From contig PBLK01000007.1 of assembly GCA_002721725.1 (NCBI GenBank), forward strand, positions 173,075-237,074: a stretch of 64,000 bases of DNA, read 5' to 3'. The notes beneath the pieces were generated by a model. It did not search any database, was not told the origin of the DNA, and saw only the letters and a list, made by a program, of their open reading frames with translations. The position numbers and the translations under genes are program-made. This document shows positions 30,669 to 41,200 of the stretch, one piece after another (within the stretch, counting starts at the first letter, position 1; each line of letters starts with the position of its first letter). Source of the DNA: Rhodobiaceae bacterium (GTDB lineage Bacteria > Pseudomonadota > Alphaproteobacteria > RS24).

Positions 30669-30989
30669 CTATTTCGCCAAGTGCTCTTGGAGTTCACCTG
30701 TTTCCAGCTTTTTCACCATAATCGCGTTGCCGATGCTGGCTTCCAGTCGGTGCTTGGCAATCTCTTGATATTCGGGTGAGGTCATCCATGCCATTGCCTG
30801 TTCGGCGGACGGAAATTCGAGCAAGACGGAGCGGGTGAAATCAAACTCGCCTTGTAAAATCGTTGGCTCCTCATCTACGCTAAGCATGGTGCCGCCATAG
30901 GGCTCAAACACTTCGAAGAAGTTTTTCTCATAACGGTCATATCCGGCGCGGTCGTGAATTTTGAAACGGGCAATAATGTAAACGGTCAT
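30669..30989 (-). CDS. DUF1330 family protein
   Basis: MTVYIIARFKIHDRAGYDRYEKNFFEVFEPYGGTMLSVDEEPTILQGEFDFTRSVLLEFPSAEQAMAWMTSPEYQEIAKHR. Confidence 0.85.
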   Translation of the reverse strand: MTVYIIARFKIHDRAGYDRYEKNFFEVFEPYGGTMLSVDEEPTILQGEFDFTRSVLLEFPSAEQAMAWMTSPEYQEIAKHRLEASIGNAIMVKKLETGELQEHLAK

Positions 30990-31130
30990 CACAAATTCCT
31001 TTTCATGTCAGCATAGGGCAATCGGAAAAAGTGTCTAATTGAAATTAAAGGGGCATGGTTTATCCGTTTTAGCCTTTAGAGTCTGGCGTTTGAGCTTATC
31101 TCCTGCTATAGAGCGCCCAATGAGTTTCAT

Positions 31131-31215
31131 GCGGGCGTGGCGGAATTGGTAGACGCGCCAGATTTAGGTTCTGGTACTGAGAGGTGTGGGGGTTCAAGTC
31201 CCTCCGCCCGCACCA
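31131..31215 (+). tRNA. tRNA-Leu (anticodon TAG), CCA encoded
   Basis: GCGGGCG...CGCCCGC acceptor, anticodon stem-loop CCAGA-TTTAGGT-TCTGG, variable arm, GGTTCAAGTCC T-arm, A + CCA. Confidence 0.96.
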
Positions 31216-31252
31216 AACATGGCCTGCCGAAGGTAGGCAAAAGAGGAAGAGA

Positions 31253-32776
31253 ATGAATATTAAGGAAGTAAGCACCGAAGGACTGGCGCGCGAAGTTCAA
31301 GTCACTGTTACCGCTGCCGATTTGGCCGGAAAGCTAGAAAATAAAATTGACAGCATAAAAGGGCAGGTGCAACTGAAAGGTTTCCGCCCGGGCAAAGTGC
31401 CGGTTGCGCATATCCGCAAAACCTATGGCGAGCAGCTGATGGGTGAAATCATTCAGGAAACGGTCAATGAATCCAGCCAGCAAATGCTGACCGAGCGCGA
31501 TGAGCGCCCTGCAATGCAGCCTGAAATTAAGCTGGTCGGTGAAGCTGAGGAGATTATCAAAGGCACTGCCGACCTTGTTTATGACGTCACTTATGAAGTC
31601 ATTCCGCCGATTACACTAGCCGATTTCTCCAAACTGAAATTGGAAAAGCCGGTTGTCGATGTTGATGATGCGCGCGTCGACGAAGCGCTGGAACGCCTGG
31701 CTTCTTCGCGCAAAGATTTTGTCGCCCGCGCCAAAACCGCCAAAGCCAAAGATGGTGATCGCGTGAAGATTGACTTTATCGGCCGCATTGACGGCGAAGC
31801 CTTTGAAGGCGGCGCCGGAGAAGGCTTTGACCTCGAGCTTGGTTCCGGTCAGTTCATTCCGGGCTTTGAAGAGCAATTGGTCGGCGCCAAACCCGGTGAC
31901 AAGAAAAACGTTGAAGTTACATTCCCAAAGGAATATGGCGCGTCAGAACTGGCCGGTAAAGCGGCGGTGTTTGAATGCACCGTGCACGAGGTAAGCGAAC
32001 CGAAAGATGCCGAGATTAATGAAGATTTCGCCTCCTCTCTAGGCATGGAAAGCCTCGAAAAGCTCAAAGATGCGATGCGTGATCAAATCGGTCGCGATTA
32101 TGAGCAAATGTCGCGTGGCCATATGAAGAAAGATTTACTCGACCAATTATCGGACGGGCACAATTTTGACTTGCCGCCAAGCATGGTCGACATGGAGTTC
32201 AACCAAATATGGCACCAATTCGAGCAAGAGCTTGAAAACAATCAGAAAAAACTTGAAGACCTTAACGAGAGCGAAGATGATTTGCGGGCTGAATATCGTG
32301 GCATTGCCGAGCGTCGTGTGCGCACCGGATTGGTGTTGGCCGAGGTCGGCAATAATAATGAAATTCAAGTCACCCAGGAAGAATTGAACCAGGGGCTGAT
32401 GCAGCGCGTGCAGCAATTCCCTGGGCAGGAACAGCAAGTATTCGAATATTTTCAGCAAAACCCAGAAGCGATGGCGCAAATTCGAGCACCAATTTTTGAA
32501 GAAAAAGTCGTCGATTTCATTTGTGAATTGGCTAATGTCAGCGACAAAAAAGTGTCGCTCGAAGAGCTGATGATGGAACCGGGTGCGGAAGTAGCTGAAG
32601 AGCCCAAGCCCAAGAAAAAAGCCCCAGCAAAAAAGGCTGCCTCCAAAAAACCGGCCGCCAAAAAGGCGCCGGCCAAAAAAGAAGCGGCAAAAAAAGCCGC
32701 CACCAAGAAACCTGCTGTCAAGAAAAAGGTGCCGGCCAAAAAAGCAGCTGCAACAAAGGACGCGAACAAGAAATAA
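31253..32776 (+). CDS. tig: trigger factor with Lys/Ala/Pro-rich C-terminal tail
   Basis: MNIKEVSTEGLAREVQVTVTAADL, FRPGKVPVAHIRKTYG, GDRVKIDFIGRIDGEAFEGGAGEGFDLELGSGQFIPGFEEQLVG. ATG 31253 with AGAGGAAGAG upstream. Confidence 0.96.
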   Translation: MNIKEVSTEGLAREVQVTVTAADLAGKLENKIDSIKGQVQLKGFRPGKVPVAHIRKTYGEQLMGEIIQETVNESSQQMLTERDERPAMQPEIKLVGEAEEIIKGTADLVYDVTYEVIPPITLADFSKLKLEKPVVDVDDARVDEALERLASSRKDFVARAKTAKAKDGDRVKIDFIGRIDGEAFEGGAGEGFDLELGSGQFIPGFEEQLVGAKPGDKKNVEVTFPKEYGASELAGKAAVFECTVHEVSEPKDAEINEDFASSLGMESLEKLKDAMRDQIGRDYEQMSRGHMKKDLLDQLSDGHNFDLPPSMVDMEFNQIWHQFEQELENNQKKLEDLNESEDDLRAEYRGIAERRVRTGLVLAEVGNNNEIQVTQEELNQGLMQRVQQFPGQEQQVFEYFQQNPEAMAQIRAPIFEEKVVDFICELANVSDKKVSLEELMMEPGAEVAEEPKPKKKAPAKKAASKKPAAKKAPAKKEAAKKAATKKPAVKKKVPAKKAAATKDANKK

Positions 32777-32864
32777 AATAGTGCCGCGGCATTTTTGCCT
32801 CCTTTAGCACTTGGCGTTTGCGGCAAAACACCCCACATTAGTGGCAGTTAATAAGGAGCCAGAA

Positions 32865-33494
32865 ATGCACGATCCGGTCGATACCTATATGAACACGCTT
32901 GTGCCGATGGTGGTGGAGCAATCCAGCCGCGGTGAACGCGCGTTCGACATTTACTCGCGCTTGCTGAAAGAGCGAGTGATTTTTGTCACCGGCGGTGTTG
33001 AAGATTATATGGCCAGCCTGATTACGGCGCAGCTGTTGTTCCTGGAAGCGGAGAACCCCAAAAAAGAAATTTCCATGTATATCAACTCGCCTGGCGGCGT
33101 GGTGACATCGGGCATGGCAATTTACGACACCATGCAATATATCCGCGCTCCGGTGGCGACTTTGTGCATCGGCCAAGCCGCCTCTATGGGCTCTTTGCTC
33201 TTGGCGGCGGGTGAAAGCGGCATGCGTTTCGCGCTTCCTAACGCGCGCATTATGGTGCACCAACCTTCCGGCGGTTTTCAAGGACAGGCTTCTGATATTG
33301 AACGCCACGCGCAAGAAATTCTCGATATGCGCGCCCGCCTGAACAAAATTTATGTGCAGCATACGGGGCAGAATTTGCGAAAAATTGAAGATGCGCTGGA
33401 ACGCGATACTTTTATGACGGCAGAGCAAGCGAAAGACTTTGGCATTGTCGATGAAGTGACGACCAAGCGCACCGACGATGAAAAAGCCAATTAA
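32865..33494 (+). CDS. clpP: ATP-dependent Clp protease proteolytic subunit
   Basis: [41 protein letters not shown] (catalytic Ser), [24 protein letters not shown]. Confidence 0.97.
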   Translation: MHDPVDTYMNTLVPMVVEQSSRGERAFDIYSRLLKERVIFVTGGVEDYMASLITAQLLFLEAENPKKEISMYINSPGGVVTSGMAIYDTMQYIRAPVATLCIGQAASMGSLLLAAGESGMRFALPNARIMVHQPSGGFQGQASDIERHAQEILDMRARLNKIYVQHTGQNLRKIEDALERDTFMTAEQAKDFGIVDEVTTKRTDDEKAN

Positions 33495-33589
33495 ATAGGG
33501 GACGCTTGCACGTTTTACCACCTTTGTGGTGAAGTGAATTAACGAATCAGAACCGCAGTCTTTTGATAGGCTGATGAAAGGACTGAAGT

Positions 33590-34888
33590 ATGAGTAAAGT
33601 AGGCAGCGGAAGCGACAGCGGCGGCACTGGCAGCGGCGATAGCAAAAGCACGCTTTATTGCTCGTTTTGCGGCAAAAGCCAGCACGAGGTGCGAAAGCTG
33701 ATTGCAGGCCCGACCGTGTTCATCTGTGATGAATGCGTTGAGTTGTGCATGGATATCATCCGCGAGGAAAGCAAAGCCTCATTAGTGAAAACTGATGATG
33801 GCGTCCCGACGCCGAGCGAAATTCTCGAAGTTCTTGATGATTATGTTATCGGCCAAGCACACGCCAAGCGTGTGCTGTCGGTTGCCGTGCACAATCACTA
33901 TAAGCGCCTCAACCATTCGCAGAAAAATGCCGACGTCGAGTTGGCCAAATCGAATATTTTGCTGGTCGGCCCGACCGGTTGCGGTAAGACGCTGCTGGCG
34001 CAAACGCTAGCGCGTATACTTGATGTGCCGTTCACGATGGCTGATGCCACGACTTTGACCGAAGCCGGTTATGTCGGTGAAGATGTTGAAAACATTATTC
34101 TGAAGCTGCTGCAAGCTGCCGACTACAATGTCGAGCGGGCGCAGCGCGGCATTGTCTATATTGATGAGGTCGATAAAATCAGCCGCAAGTCCGATAACCC
34201 GTCCATCACCCGCGATGTGTCGGGCGAGGGCGTACAACAGGCTTTGCTGAAAATCATGGAAGGCACGGTTGCCTCTGTTCCTCCGCAAGGTGGGCGCAAG
34301 CACCCGCAGCAAGAATTTCTGCAAGTCGATACGACCAATATACTGTTTATTTGCGGCGGCGCTTTTGCTGGTCTCGAAAGGGTGATTTCGCAGCGTGGTA
34401 ATGAGACCTCTATTGGTTTCAATGCGAAAGTGGAAATTCCAGATGAACGTAATACTGGCGAGCTCTTAAAAGAGCTTGAGCCTGAAGATTTGCTGAAATT
34501 TGGCCTGATTCCTGAATTTGTTGGCCGTTTGCCGGTGCTTGCTACTTTAGAAGATCTGGATGAAAACGCCCTGGTAACTATTTTGAGTCAGCCGAAAAAC
34601 GCTTTAGTGAAACAATATCAACGATTGTTTGACATGGAAGACAGCGCACTGACCTTCCAGGATGATGCTTTGTTGGCCATTGCTCGCAAGGCAATCGAGC
34701 GAAAAACTGGCGCGCGCGGCTTGCGTTCAGTGATTGAAGGTATTTTGTTAGACACCATGTTTGAACTGCCTGCAATGGACGGGGTCGAAGAAGTGGTTAT
34801 CAGCAAAGAAGTTGTCGAAGGCACGGCCAAGCCGCTCTATATTTACGCCAAAAAAGAAGACGAAGCGGCGGCTCCAACAGCATCTTGA
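33590..34888 (+). CDS. clpX: ATP-dependent Clp protease ATP-binding subunit ClpX
   Basis: Zinc finger [32 protein letters not shown], Walker [46 protein letters not shown]. Confidence 0.98.
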   Translation: MSKVGSGSDSGGTGSGDSKSTLYCSFCGKSQHEVRKLIAGPTVFICDECVELCMDIIREESKASLVKTDDGVPTPSEILEVLDDYVIGQAHAKRVLSVAVHNHYKRLNHSQKNADVELAKSNILLVGPTGCGKTLLAQTLARILDVPFTMADATTLTEAGYVGEDVENIILKLLQAADYNVERAQRGIVYIDEVDKISRKSDNPSITRDVSGEGVQQALLKIMEGTVASVPPQGGRKHPQQEFLQVDTTNILFICGGAFAGLERVISQRGNETSIGFNAKVEIPDERNTGELLKELEPEDLLKFGLIPEFVGRLPVLATLEDLDENALVTILSQPKNALVKQYQRLFDMEDSALTFQDDALLAIARKAIERKTGARGLRSVIEGILLDTMFELPAMDGVEEVVISKEVVEGTAKPLYIYAKKEDEAAAPTAS

Positions 34889-34903
34889 TTTTTCATGACT
34901 GGT

Positions 34904-34930
34904 AGATGGTGGTTTTGGGTCCGCCATTTT
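34904..34930 (+). terminator. possible clpX terminator/attenuator hairpin
   Basis: AGATGGTGG-ttttgggt-CCGCCATTT (9 bp, two GU pairs) ending in a short TTTT. Confidence 0.4.
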
Positions 34931-35053
34931 GTCGCGGGAAGTTTTTAAACGTCACCATTGAAAACCATGTGGACGACCACCACATAGGGGTTGAAGAGCT
35001 TATTGGAATCGCAGGTTACTGAAACAGCTATTGCCGTCGAGAAGAAAGTGGAA

Positions 35054-37477
35054 ATGATGAGTGATAATCTCGAACATCCGACTGAATACCCAGTTGTGCT
35101 GCCGGTTTTGCCGCTGCGCAATATTGTTGTTTTCCCCGGCATGATAGTGCCGCTTTTTGTTGGTCGCGAAAAATCCATTCGTGCCCTAGAAGATGTGATG
35201 GCCAATGATAAGGATATGTTGTTGGTTACGCAAAAAGACGGTGATCAAGATGATCCTCGGTCAGCTGATATGCATCAAATCGGCGCAATAGGTTCGGTTT
35301 TGCAAATGCTGAAGTTGCCGGATGGTACGGTTAAAGTGTTGGTTGAAGGGCAAACACGCGCCAAGATACTAGACTACATTGATAATGAAGCATTTTTTGA
35401 GGCAAGTGCCCTAGCTTTGGAAGAAAGGGCCAATGATGGCGAAGAAATCCGAGCATTGATGCGCTCTGCCGTGAGCCAATTTGATGGCTACGTTAAACTG
35501 AACCGCAAAATTCCGCCGGAAGTGCAATCCAATGTCAGTCAAATTGATGACCCCATTAAGCTGGCAGATACAATTGCTGGCCATTTGAACATTAGCCTTG
35601 ATGAAAAGCAGGCGCTTTTGGAGATTATCGATGTTGGTAAGCGCCTTGAGGTTATCCTCGGGCATATGGAAGGCGAAGTTGGTGTCCTGCAAGTCGAAAA
35701 GAAAATCCGAGGCCGTGTAAAACGGCAAATGGAAAAAACGCAGCGCGAATATTATTTAAATGAGCAGCTTAAAGCCATTCAAAAAGAACTCGGAGACGGC
35801 GACGAAGGCGGCGATGAGTTGTCTGAACTAGAAGAGCAAATCTCCAAAACCAAATTATCAAAAGAGGCACGAGAAAAAGCCGATGCCGAGATGAAAAAGC
35901 TCAAATCTATGAGCCCGATGTCAGCTGAGGCGACCGTTGTGCGCAATTATCTCGATTGGTTGCTGGCCGTGCCTTGGGGCAAAAAGAGCCGCATCAAAAA
36001 AGACCTAACTCATGCCGAGAAAATCTTGAATGCCGATCACTATGGCTTGGAGAAAGTCAAAGAGCGCATTCTCGAATATCTCGCCGTACAGCAACGCTCG
36101 AAAAAGCTGAAAGGGCCGATTTTGTGCCTTGTAGGTCCTCCGGGTGTTGGTAAAACTTCGCTGGGCAAATCAATTGCTGCTGCGACGGGACGTGAGTTTG
36201 TTCGCATGTCATTGGGTGGTGTGCGCGATGAAAGTGAAGTGCGCGGTCACCGCCGGACTTATATCGGCTCTATGCCGGGCAAAGTCATTCAGTCAATGAA
36301 AAAGGTTAAGGCGACCAATCCGCTGATGCTGCTTGATGAGATTGATAAGTTAGGTGCCGATTATCGTGGCGACCCGTCATCTGCCTTGCTTGAGGTGTTA
36401 GACCCTGAGCAAAATAACACCTTTAACGACCATTATATGGAAGTCGACTATGACCTTTCAAATGTGATGTTTGTTACGACGGCCAATTCGCTCAATATCC
36501 CAAGTCCACTTCTTGACCGTATGGAGGTCATTCGCATTGCTGGTTACACAGAAGATGAGAAGGTTGAAATAGCTAAAGAGCATTTGCTGCCTCAAACCAT
36601 TGAAGAGCATGGCCTGCGTGTCGGGGAGTTTGAGATAAGTGAAGATGCTATCCGCAATCTAATTCGCAAGTATACCCGTGAGGCCGGTGTGCGCAGCCTG
36701 AAACGCGAACTGGCGAATTTGGCTCGCAAGGCAACAACGGAAATCGTAAAGGGTGAGCGCGAAGCGGTATCTCTGACTGGAGAAAATCTAGGAGACTATG
36801 CCGGGGTTGAACGGTTCCGTTTCGGTCTTGCTGAGGTTGAAGACCAGGTGGGAGTTGTGACCGGTTTGGCGTGGACGGAGGTTGGTGGAGAGCTTTTGAC
36901 CATTGAGGGCGTAATGCTCCCGGGTAAAGGACGCATGACCACAACCGGCAAATTGGGCGACGTTATGAAAGAATCAATTAATGCAGCATCATCATACGTG
37001 CGCTCCCGCGCCACACTTTTTGGAATTGAACCACCCCTTTTTGATAAGAAAGATATTCACGTTCATGTGCCGGAAGGAGCAACGCCGAAAGACGGTCCAT
37101 CAGCTGGTACGGCGATGGCAACAGCAATTGTCTCCGTAATGACAGGTATTCCTGTTCGCAAAGAAGTGGCAATGACCGGCGAAGTGACTTTGCGTGGACG
37201 TGTATTGCCTATTGGCGGGTTGAAAGAGAAGCTTCTTGCAGCACTGCGTGGTGGTATTTCTAAGGTATTGATTCCATTGGAAAATGAGAAAGACCTAGCA
37301 GACGTACCCGCTAATATTAAAGAAGGTTTGGAAATCATTCCCGTGGAGAATATGGATCAGGTCCTTTTGCATGCTCTGCAAAAAACGCCAACGGAGATTG
37401 AGTGGGATGAAGAGGCCTACTATGCCAGCCGCAATTTGATCAGCGAAAATGGCGGCGAAGTCTCCCAACCTCACTAG
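35054..37477 (+). CDS. lon: ATP-dependent protease La (Lon)
   Basis: [58 protein letters not shown] (catalytic Ser). ORF-track start 34991 is a TTG; ATG 35054/35057 is more likely. Confidence 0.97.
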   Translation: MMSDNLEHPTEYPVVLPVLPLRNIVVFPGMIVPLFVGREKSIRALEDVMANDKDMLLVTQKDGDQDDPRSADMHQIGAIGSVLQMLKLPDGTVKVLVEGQTRAKILDYIDNEAFFEASALALEERANDGEEIRALMRSAVSQFDGYVKLNRKIPPEVQSNVSQIDDPIKLADTIAGHLNISLDEKQALLEIIDVGKRLEVILGHMEGEVGVLQVEKKIRGRVKRQMEKTQREYYLNEQLKAIQKELGDGDEGGDELSELEEQISKTKLSKEAREKADAEMKKLKSMSPMSAEATVVRNYLDWLLAVPWGKKSRIKKDLTHAEKILNADHYGLEKVKERILEYLAVQQRSKKLKGPILCLVGPPGVGKTSLGKSIAAATGREFVRMSLGGVRDESEVRGHRRTYIGSMPGKVIQSMKKVKATNPLMLLDEIDKLGADYRGDPSSALLEVLDPEQNNTFNDHYMEVDYDLSNVMFVTTANSLNIPSPLLDRMEVIRIAGYTEDEKVEIAKEHLLPQTIEEHGLRVGEFEISEDAIRNLIRKYTREAGVRSLKRELANLARKATTEIVKGEREAVSLTGENLGDYAGVERFRFGLAEVEDQVGVVTGLAWTEVGGELLTIEGVMLPGKGRMTTTGKLGDVMKESINAASSYVRSRATLFGIEPPLFDKKDIHVHVPEGATPKDGPSAGTAMATAIVSVMTGIPVRKEVAMTGEVTLRGRVLPIGGLKEKLLAALRGGISKVLIPLENEKDLADVPANIKEGLEIIPVENMDQVLLHALQKTPTEIEWDEEAYYASRNLISENGGEVSQPH

Positions 37478-37588
37478 ACACCACCGTCTTGACTGGGGAA
37501 AAACCGCTAATTTTCTCTTTGACGTGGCCCTGAATCGGCGCATAGGCTTCTATTGTCGATATGTTTGAGCCATTTTAAGGAGGGTCTC

Positions 37589-37861
37589 ATGAACAAAAAC
37601 GATTTGATCAGTCAGGTTGCTGACGACACGGGTCTGTCAAAAGTTGACGCCACGAAAGCCGTTGACGCTGTTCTCGATAACATTGCCGGTTCGCTAAGCA
37701 ATGGTGGCGAAGTTCGTCTTGTCGGTTTTGGAACTTTTTCGGTAACGCATCGGAAAGCGACCACAGGTCGTAACCCACGTACCGGCGAAGCTATTCAAAT
37801 CAAAGCTTCCAACCAGCCGAAATTTAAGGCCGGTAAAGCACTGAAAGATGCTGTGAATTAA
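37589..37861 (+). CDS. hupB: HU family DNA-binding protein
   Basis: MNKNDLISQVADDTGLSKVDATKAVDAVLD...GFGTFSVTHRKATTGRNPRTGEAIQIKAS. ATG 37589 with AAGGAGGG upstream. Confidence 0.97.
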   Translation: MNKNDLISQVADDTGLSKVDATKAVDAVLDNIAGSLSNGGEVRLVGFGTFSVTHRKATTGRNPRTGEAIQIKASNQPKFKAGKALKDAVN

Positions 37862-37880
37862 GCGTCGTTTTTCATTTCGG

Positions 37881-37920
37881 CATCGGCTGCTCTTTTTTAA
37901 GAGCGGCCGATGTTTTTTTT
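37881..37920 (+). terminator. intrinsic terminator of hupB
   Basis: CATCGGCTGCTCTT-tttt-AAGAGCGGCCGATG followed by a long T-run. Confidence 0.95.
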
Positions 37921-37958
37921 TGCTTTTTTTTCAGTGATGCGCTACACGACTTTTCCGA

Positions 37959-38034
37959 GGGCGGTTAGCTCAGCTGGGAGAGCATCTCGTTTACACCGAG
38001 AGGGTCGGCGGTTCGATCCCGTCACCGCCCACCA
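37959..38034 (+). tRNA. tRNA-Val (anticodon TAC), CCA encoded
   Basis: GGGCGGT...ACCGCCC acceptor, anticodon stem-loop TCTCG-TTTACAC-CGAGA, GGTTCGATCCC T-arm, A + CCA. Confidence 0.96.
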
Positions 38035-38106
38035 TTACTGGTATATATCGCAGGCTTGACTCCCTGCTAATCTGTAAGTAATGGAAAGCCGTTTTCAACA
38101 CCTGTT

Positions 38107-38184
<78 letters not shown>

Positions 38185-38272
38185 TATCCACATTATTCTG
38201 CTGCATTGTTGCAAGTTTCGCTTCTAGAATCGGGCTAGTTTTTTAAGTCTGTTTTAAGGGTTTGTCTTTCCG

Positions 38273-41200
38273 ATGTTGCGCTCAATCTACATCGTTCTAA
38301 TTATCTGGCTGGTGCTGGCTTTGCGCCCTCATTTTGCGCTTGCTCAAGGTTGGGTTGGGGTTCCATCGCGGGCAATTCAAACAGCAGACCCTGGTTATTG
38401 TTTCACCGACTTAAACTCAAATAGTTCAATAGAACTAAGCGAAATCAATATTACTCTAGGTACCCCTGACATGACCGATGCCTTAATTCCGGACCGGGAT
38501 GAGGGCTTTACCGGTGGTAGGTCAATTATTCCCTCGCCAATTCATATTTTTGATAACTGGGCGCATATTAACACTCAAGGTAACTATGAAATTGACATTT
38601 CGGGAGTGTGTATCGGTGGTGTGTCGCGGGTAGATAATGTCTTAGGAGATTTTGACGATGATGGAGACGGCTTAACTGATAGGTCTGGCGTAACTGACAA
38701 TTTAATTGAGACTAGCCCTCTTCAGAATTATTTTGATGACGACGGTTTTTCCTTTGTTGGTGGGACAGTGACCGACGACCAAATTATCAATTTTAATGGT
38801 CAAGTGAGAGGCAACATAGCTGCCCAAGTTGGCCAATCGAACATTATCTTTACGTTGAACGACAGCGTTGAAGTTGATGGGTTGCTTAACTTGGGTGGTG
38901 CCAATGCAATCAATGATGCAGTGCTGAACCTGGCCGGACAAATTGACGAGATTGATTTGGACGGTGCATCGGATTTAACGGTGACATCATCAGCCACAGT
39001 CGGAGATAGCGATGACAGCACTGTCGGATATGTATCCGCTACAATTGGTACAATGGGGTTGGCCGGGGTTAGCGATTCCAGTTTCAACTTGTCGGGAGCC
39101 ATTGAAATCATTGACTTGGCCGCGGCCGAAAATATCACCATGGCCAATTCAGCTAATGTTTCCGAGCTTGATGCGACCGATATTACGGAAGGAATTTTCT
39201 TAACCAATACGGGTGAAGTCGACTCTATTGATCTGTCGGGGACGGCATATCTCGACCTCGATTTGAATATCGGCTCAATTATAGGAACCATAACAACCAA
39301 CAATAGCACCTCGCCATCTTCTTTGATCGATAATGATGGTGCTATCGAACGGCTGGAAATAGGCAATAGTTCGGCTGCCGAAAAGGTGGAAATGGCCGTG
39401 GTCAATAGTGGCACCATATCGGCCTTGACTAGCAGCGCATTTGTGATTGAAGACACGAATGCTGCCGGTGGCGAGATTGATGTCGATGTCAGCAACAGCG
39501 GCTCTATCACCGCGGCGACCAGCCAAGCCTTTGATTTTTCTGCTTTAGATGGCGGCCGCTTGGATTTCAATAACAGTGGTTCCGTTTCAAGCAATGCCAG
39601 CGGCAATAATAATGCAATTTACGGCGAAGGGGCTGAAGGTCTCGTCTTTTTAGAAAATTCGGGCATGATTTCAAGTAATGCTAATCACGCCGTAAATTTA
39701 CGAAGCCTTGAAGGTTATTTTCGTCTGGTGAATTCGGGTTCAATCAACACCAATCAGAAAGCGATTGATTTGACCGGCGCATCAGGCAGCACCTCCTCCG
39801 TTATTGCAATCCATAATGGCTATGTCGTGAATTCGAGTGGTAATATTGTGACGACTAATTCGGGCAGTCGTGAAATTAAAGCTACCGGGCAAAATGCTAT
39901 TTTATTGGATGGCGTGAGTGGTGACATTAGCTTAGCCAATGCGGCGGGGGCTTCCATTATTGCCGAGGATTCATTGGCAATCGCTGCTTCGGGCGTGACC
40001 GGAAATATAAGCTTGACCAACGCCGGAAATGTTCGCGCTCATCGCGTGGCGCCCGGCCTTTCCAATGATCAGGCCATAGCGCTGACCGGCACGATGGGCG
40101 ATATTAGTTTTACCAGCACAACAGGGCTGATCGATGCGCGCGATCGAACCGTCAATTTGGAAACGGTGAACGGCAAGATTAATTTCTCAAATGGCGGGGT
40201 CATTTCTGCGACGCAAGAAATCAATGATGCCGATGCAACAGCGACGGATAATTATGCAGTGCGCTTGCACCGAAGCGGCACAATTGATGATGAGGGCACG
40301 ATTACCAATAGTGGCACGATTAGCTCAACGAGCGATCACGGTCTGCTAATTGATGGGCTTGCATGCGATGCCGATGCCGCAACCGATGATTATTGCCTGA
40401 CCAATTCCGGAACCATATCGGCCGGTCGCCAATATGCGATTGCGGGCAGCACGATAAGCGATTTGAAATTTACCAATAGCGGCACTGTTTCGGCGCTTGA
40501 CCAAACAATAAACTTTACCGATTTGAGTGGCACTGTGGTGATTGCAAATTCAGGGCAAATAACTGCCGCGCAAGAATTCAGCGGCCTTTTTCCTGACCCT
40601 GACAGCGATAAATATGCTCTACGTTTGGTAAAAGAAGCGGGCGAGGACATGACCATTGCCTTTACCAACGTATCCGGCGGCACAATTTCTACAAATGCTG
40701 ACAATGCTCTGGTTTTAGCAGGTTTCAATGGCGCTAATGATAATGTGACATTCAGCAATGAGGGCTCTATTTCGGCCACGCAAGACAATGCTGTTGACTT
40801 GAGCAATTCAAATTTTTCAACTTTCAGCAATAGCGGTTCTATCACCGCAGGCGGCAATTACGCCCTCCTGCTTGACGGTTTCTCCGGCGCCAGCATGGTG
40901 ATTTCAAATCTTGGTTCTATCACGGCGGGAACAGCCCAACCGGGCAACGCTCCGGCTGCCATTCATGGCGCTTTCGCAGCCTCTGTCGATGCGATTTCAA
41001 TCACCACGGGCGCATCATCCACTATTAGTTCGGTCGGCAATTCGTTATCCAATAGCGATGCCAATAGCGGAGGCACAATTTTTTTGGACGCTGATTCCGC
41101 CAGTTTCACTTTAAACAATAGTGGTTCAATAAGTGTCGGCAGGGAAGCGACATCGACCACTGCAGCGGTCGAAGGCAACAACGCCATTCGCATTACCGAT

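Noticed and set aside
33508-33536. ACCAC-cttt-GTGGT hairpin between clpP and clpX as a terminator
   Set aside because: Short stem without a T-run; not sufficient evidence for termination.
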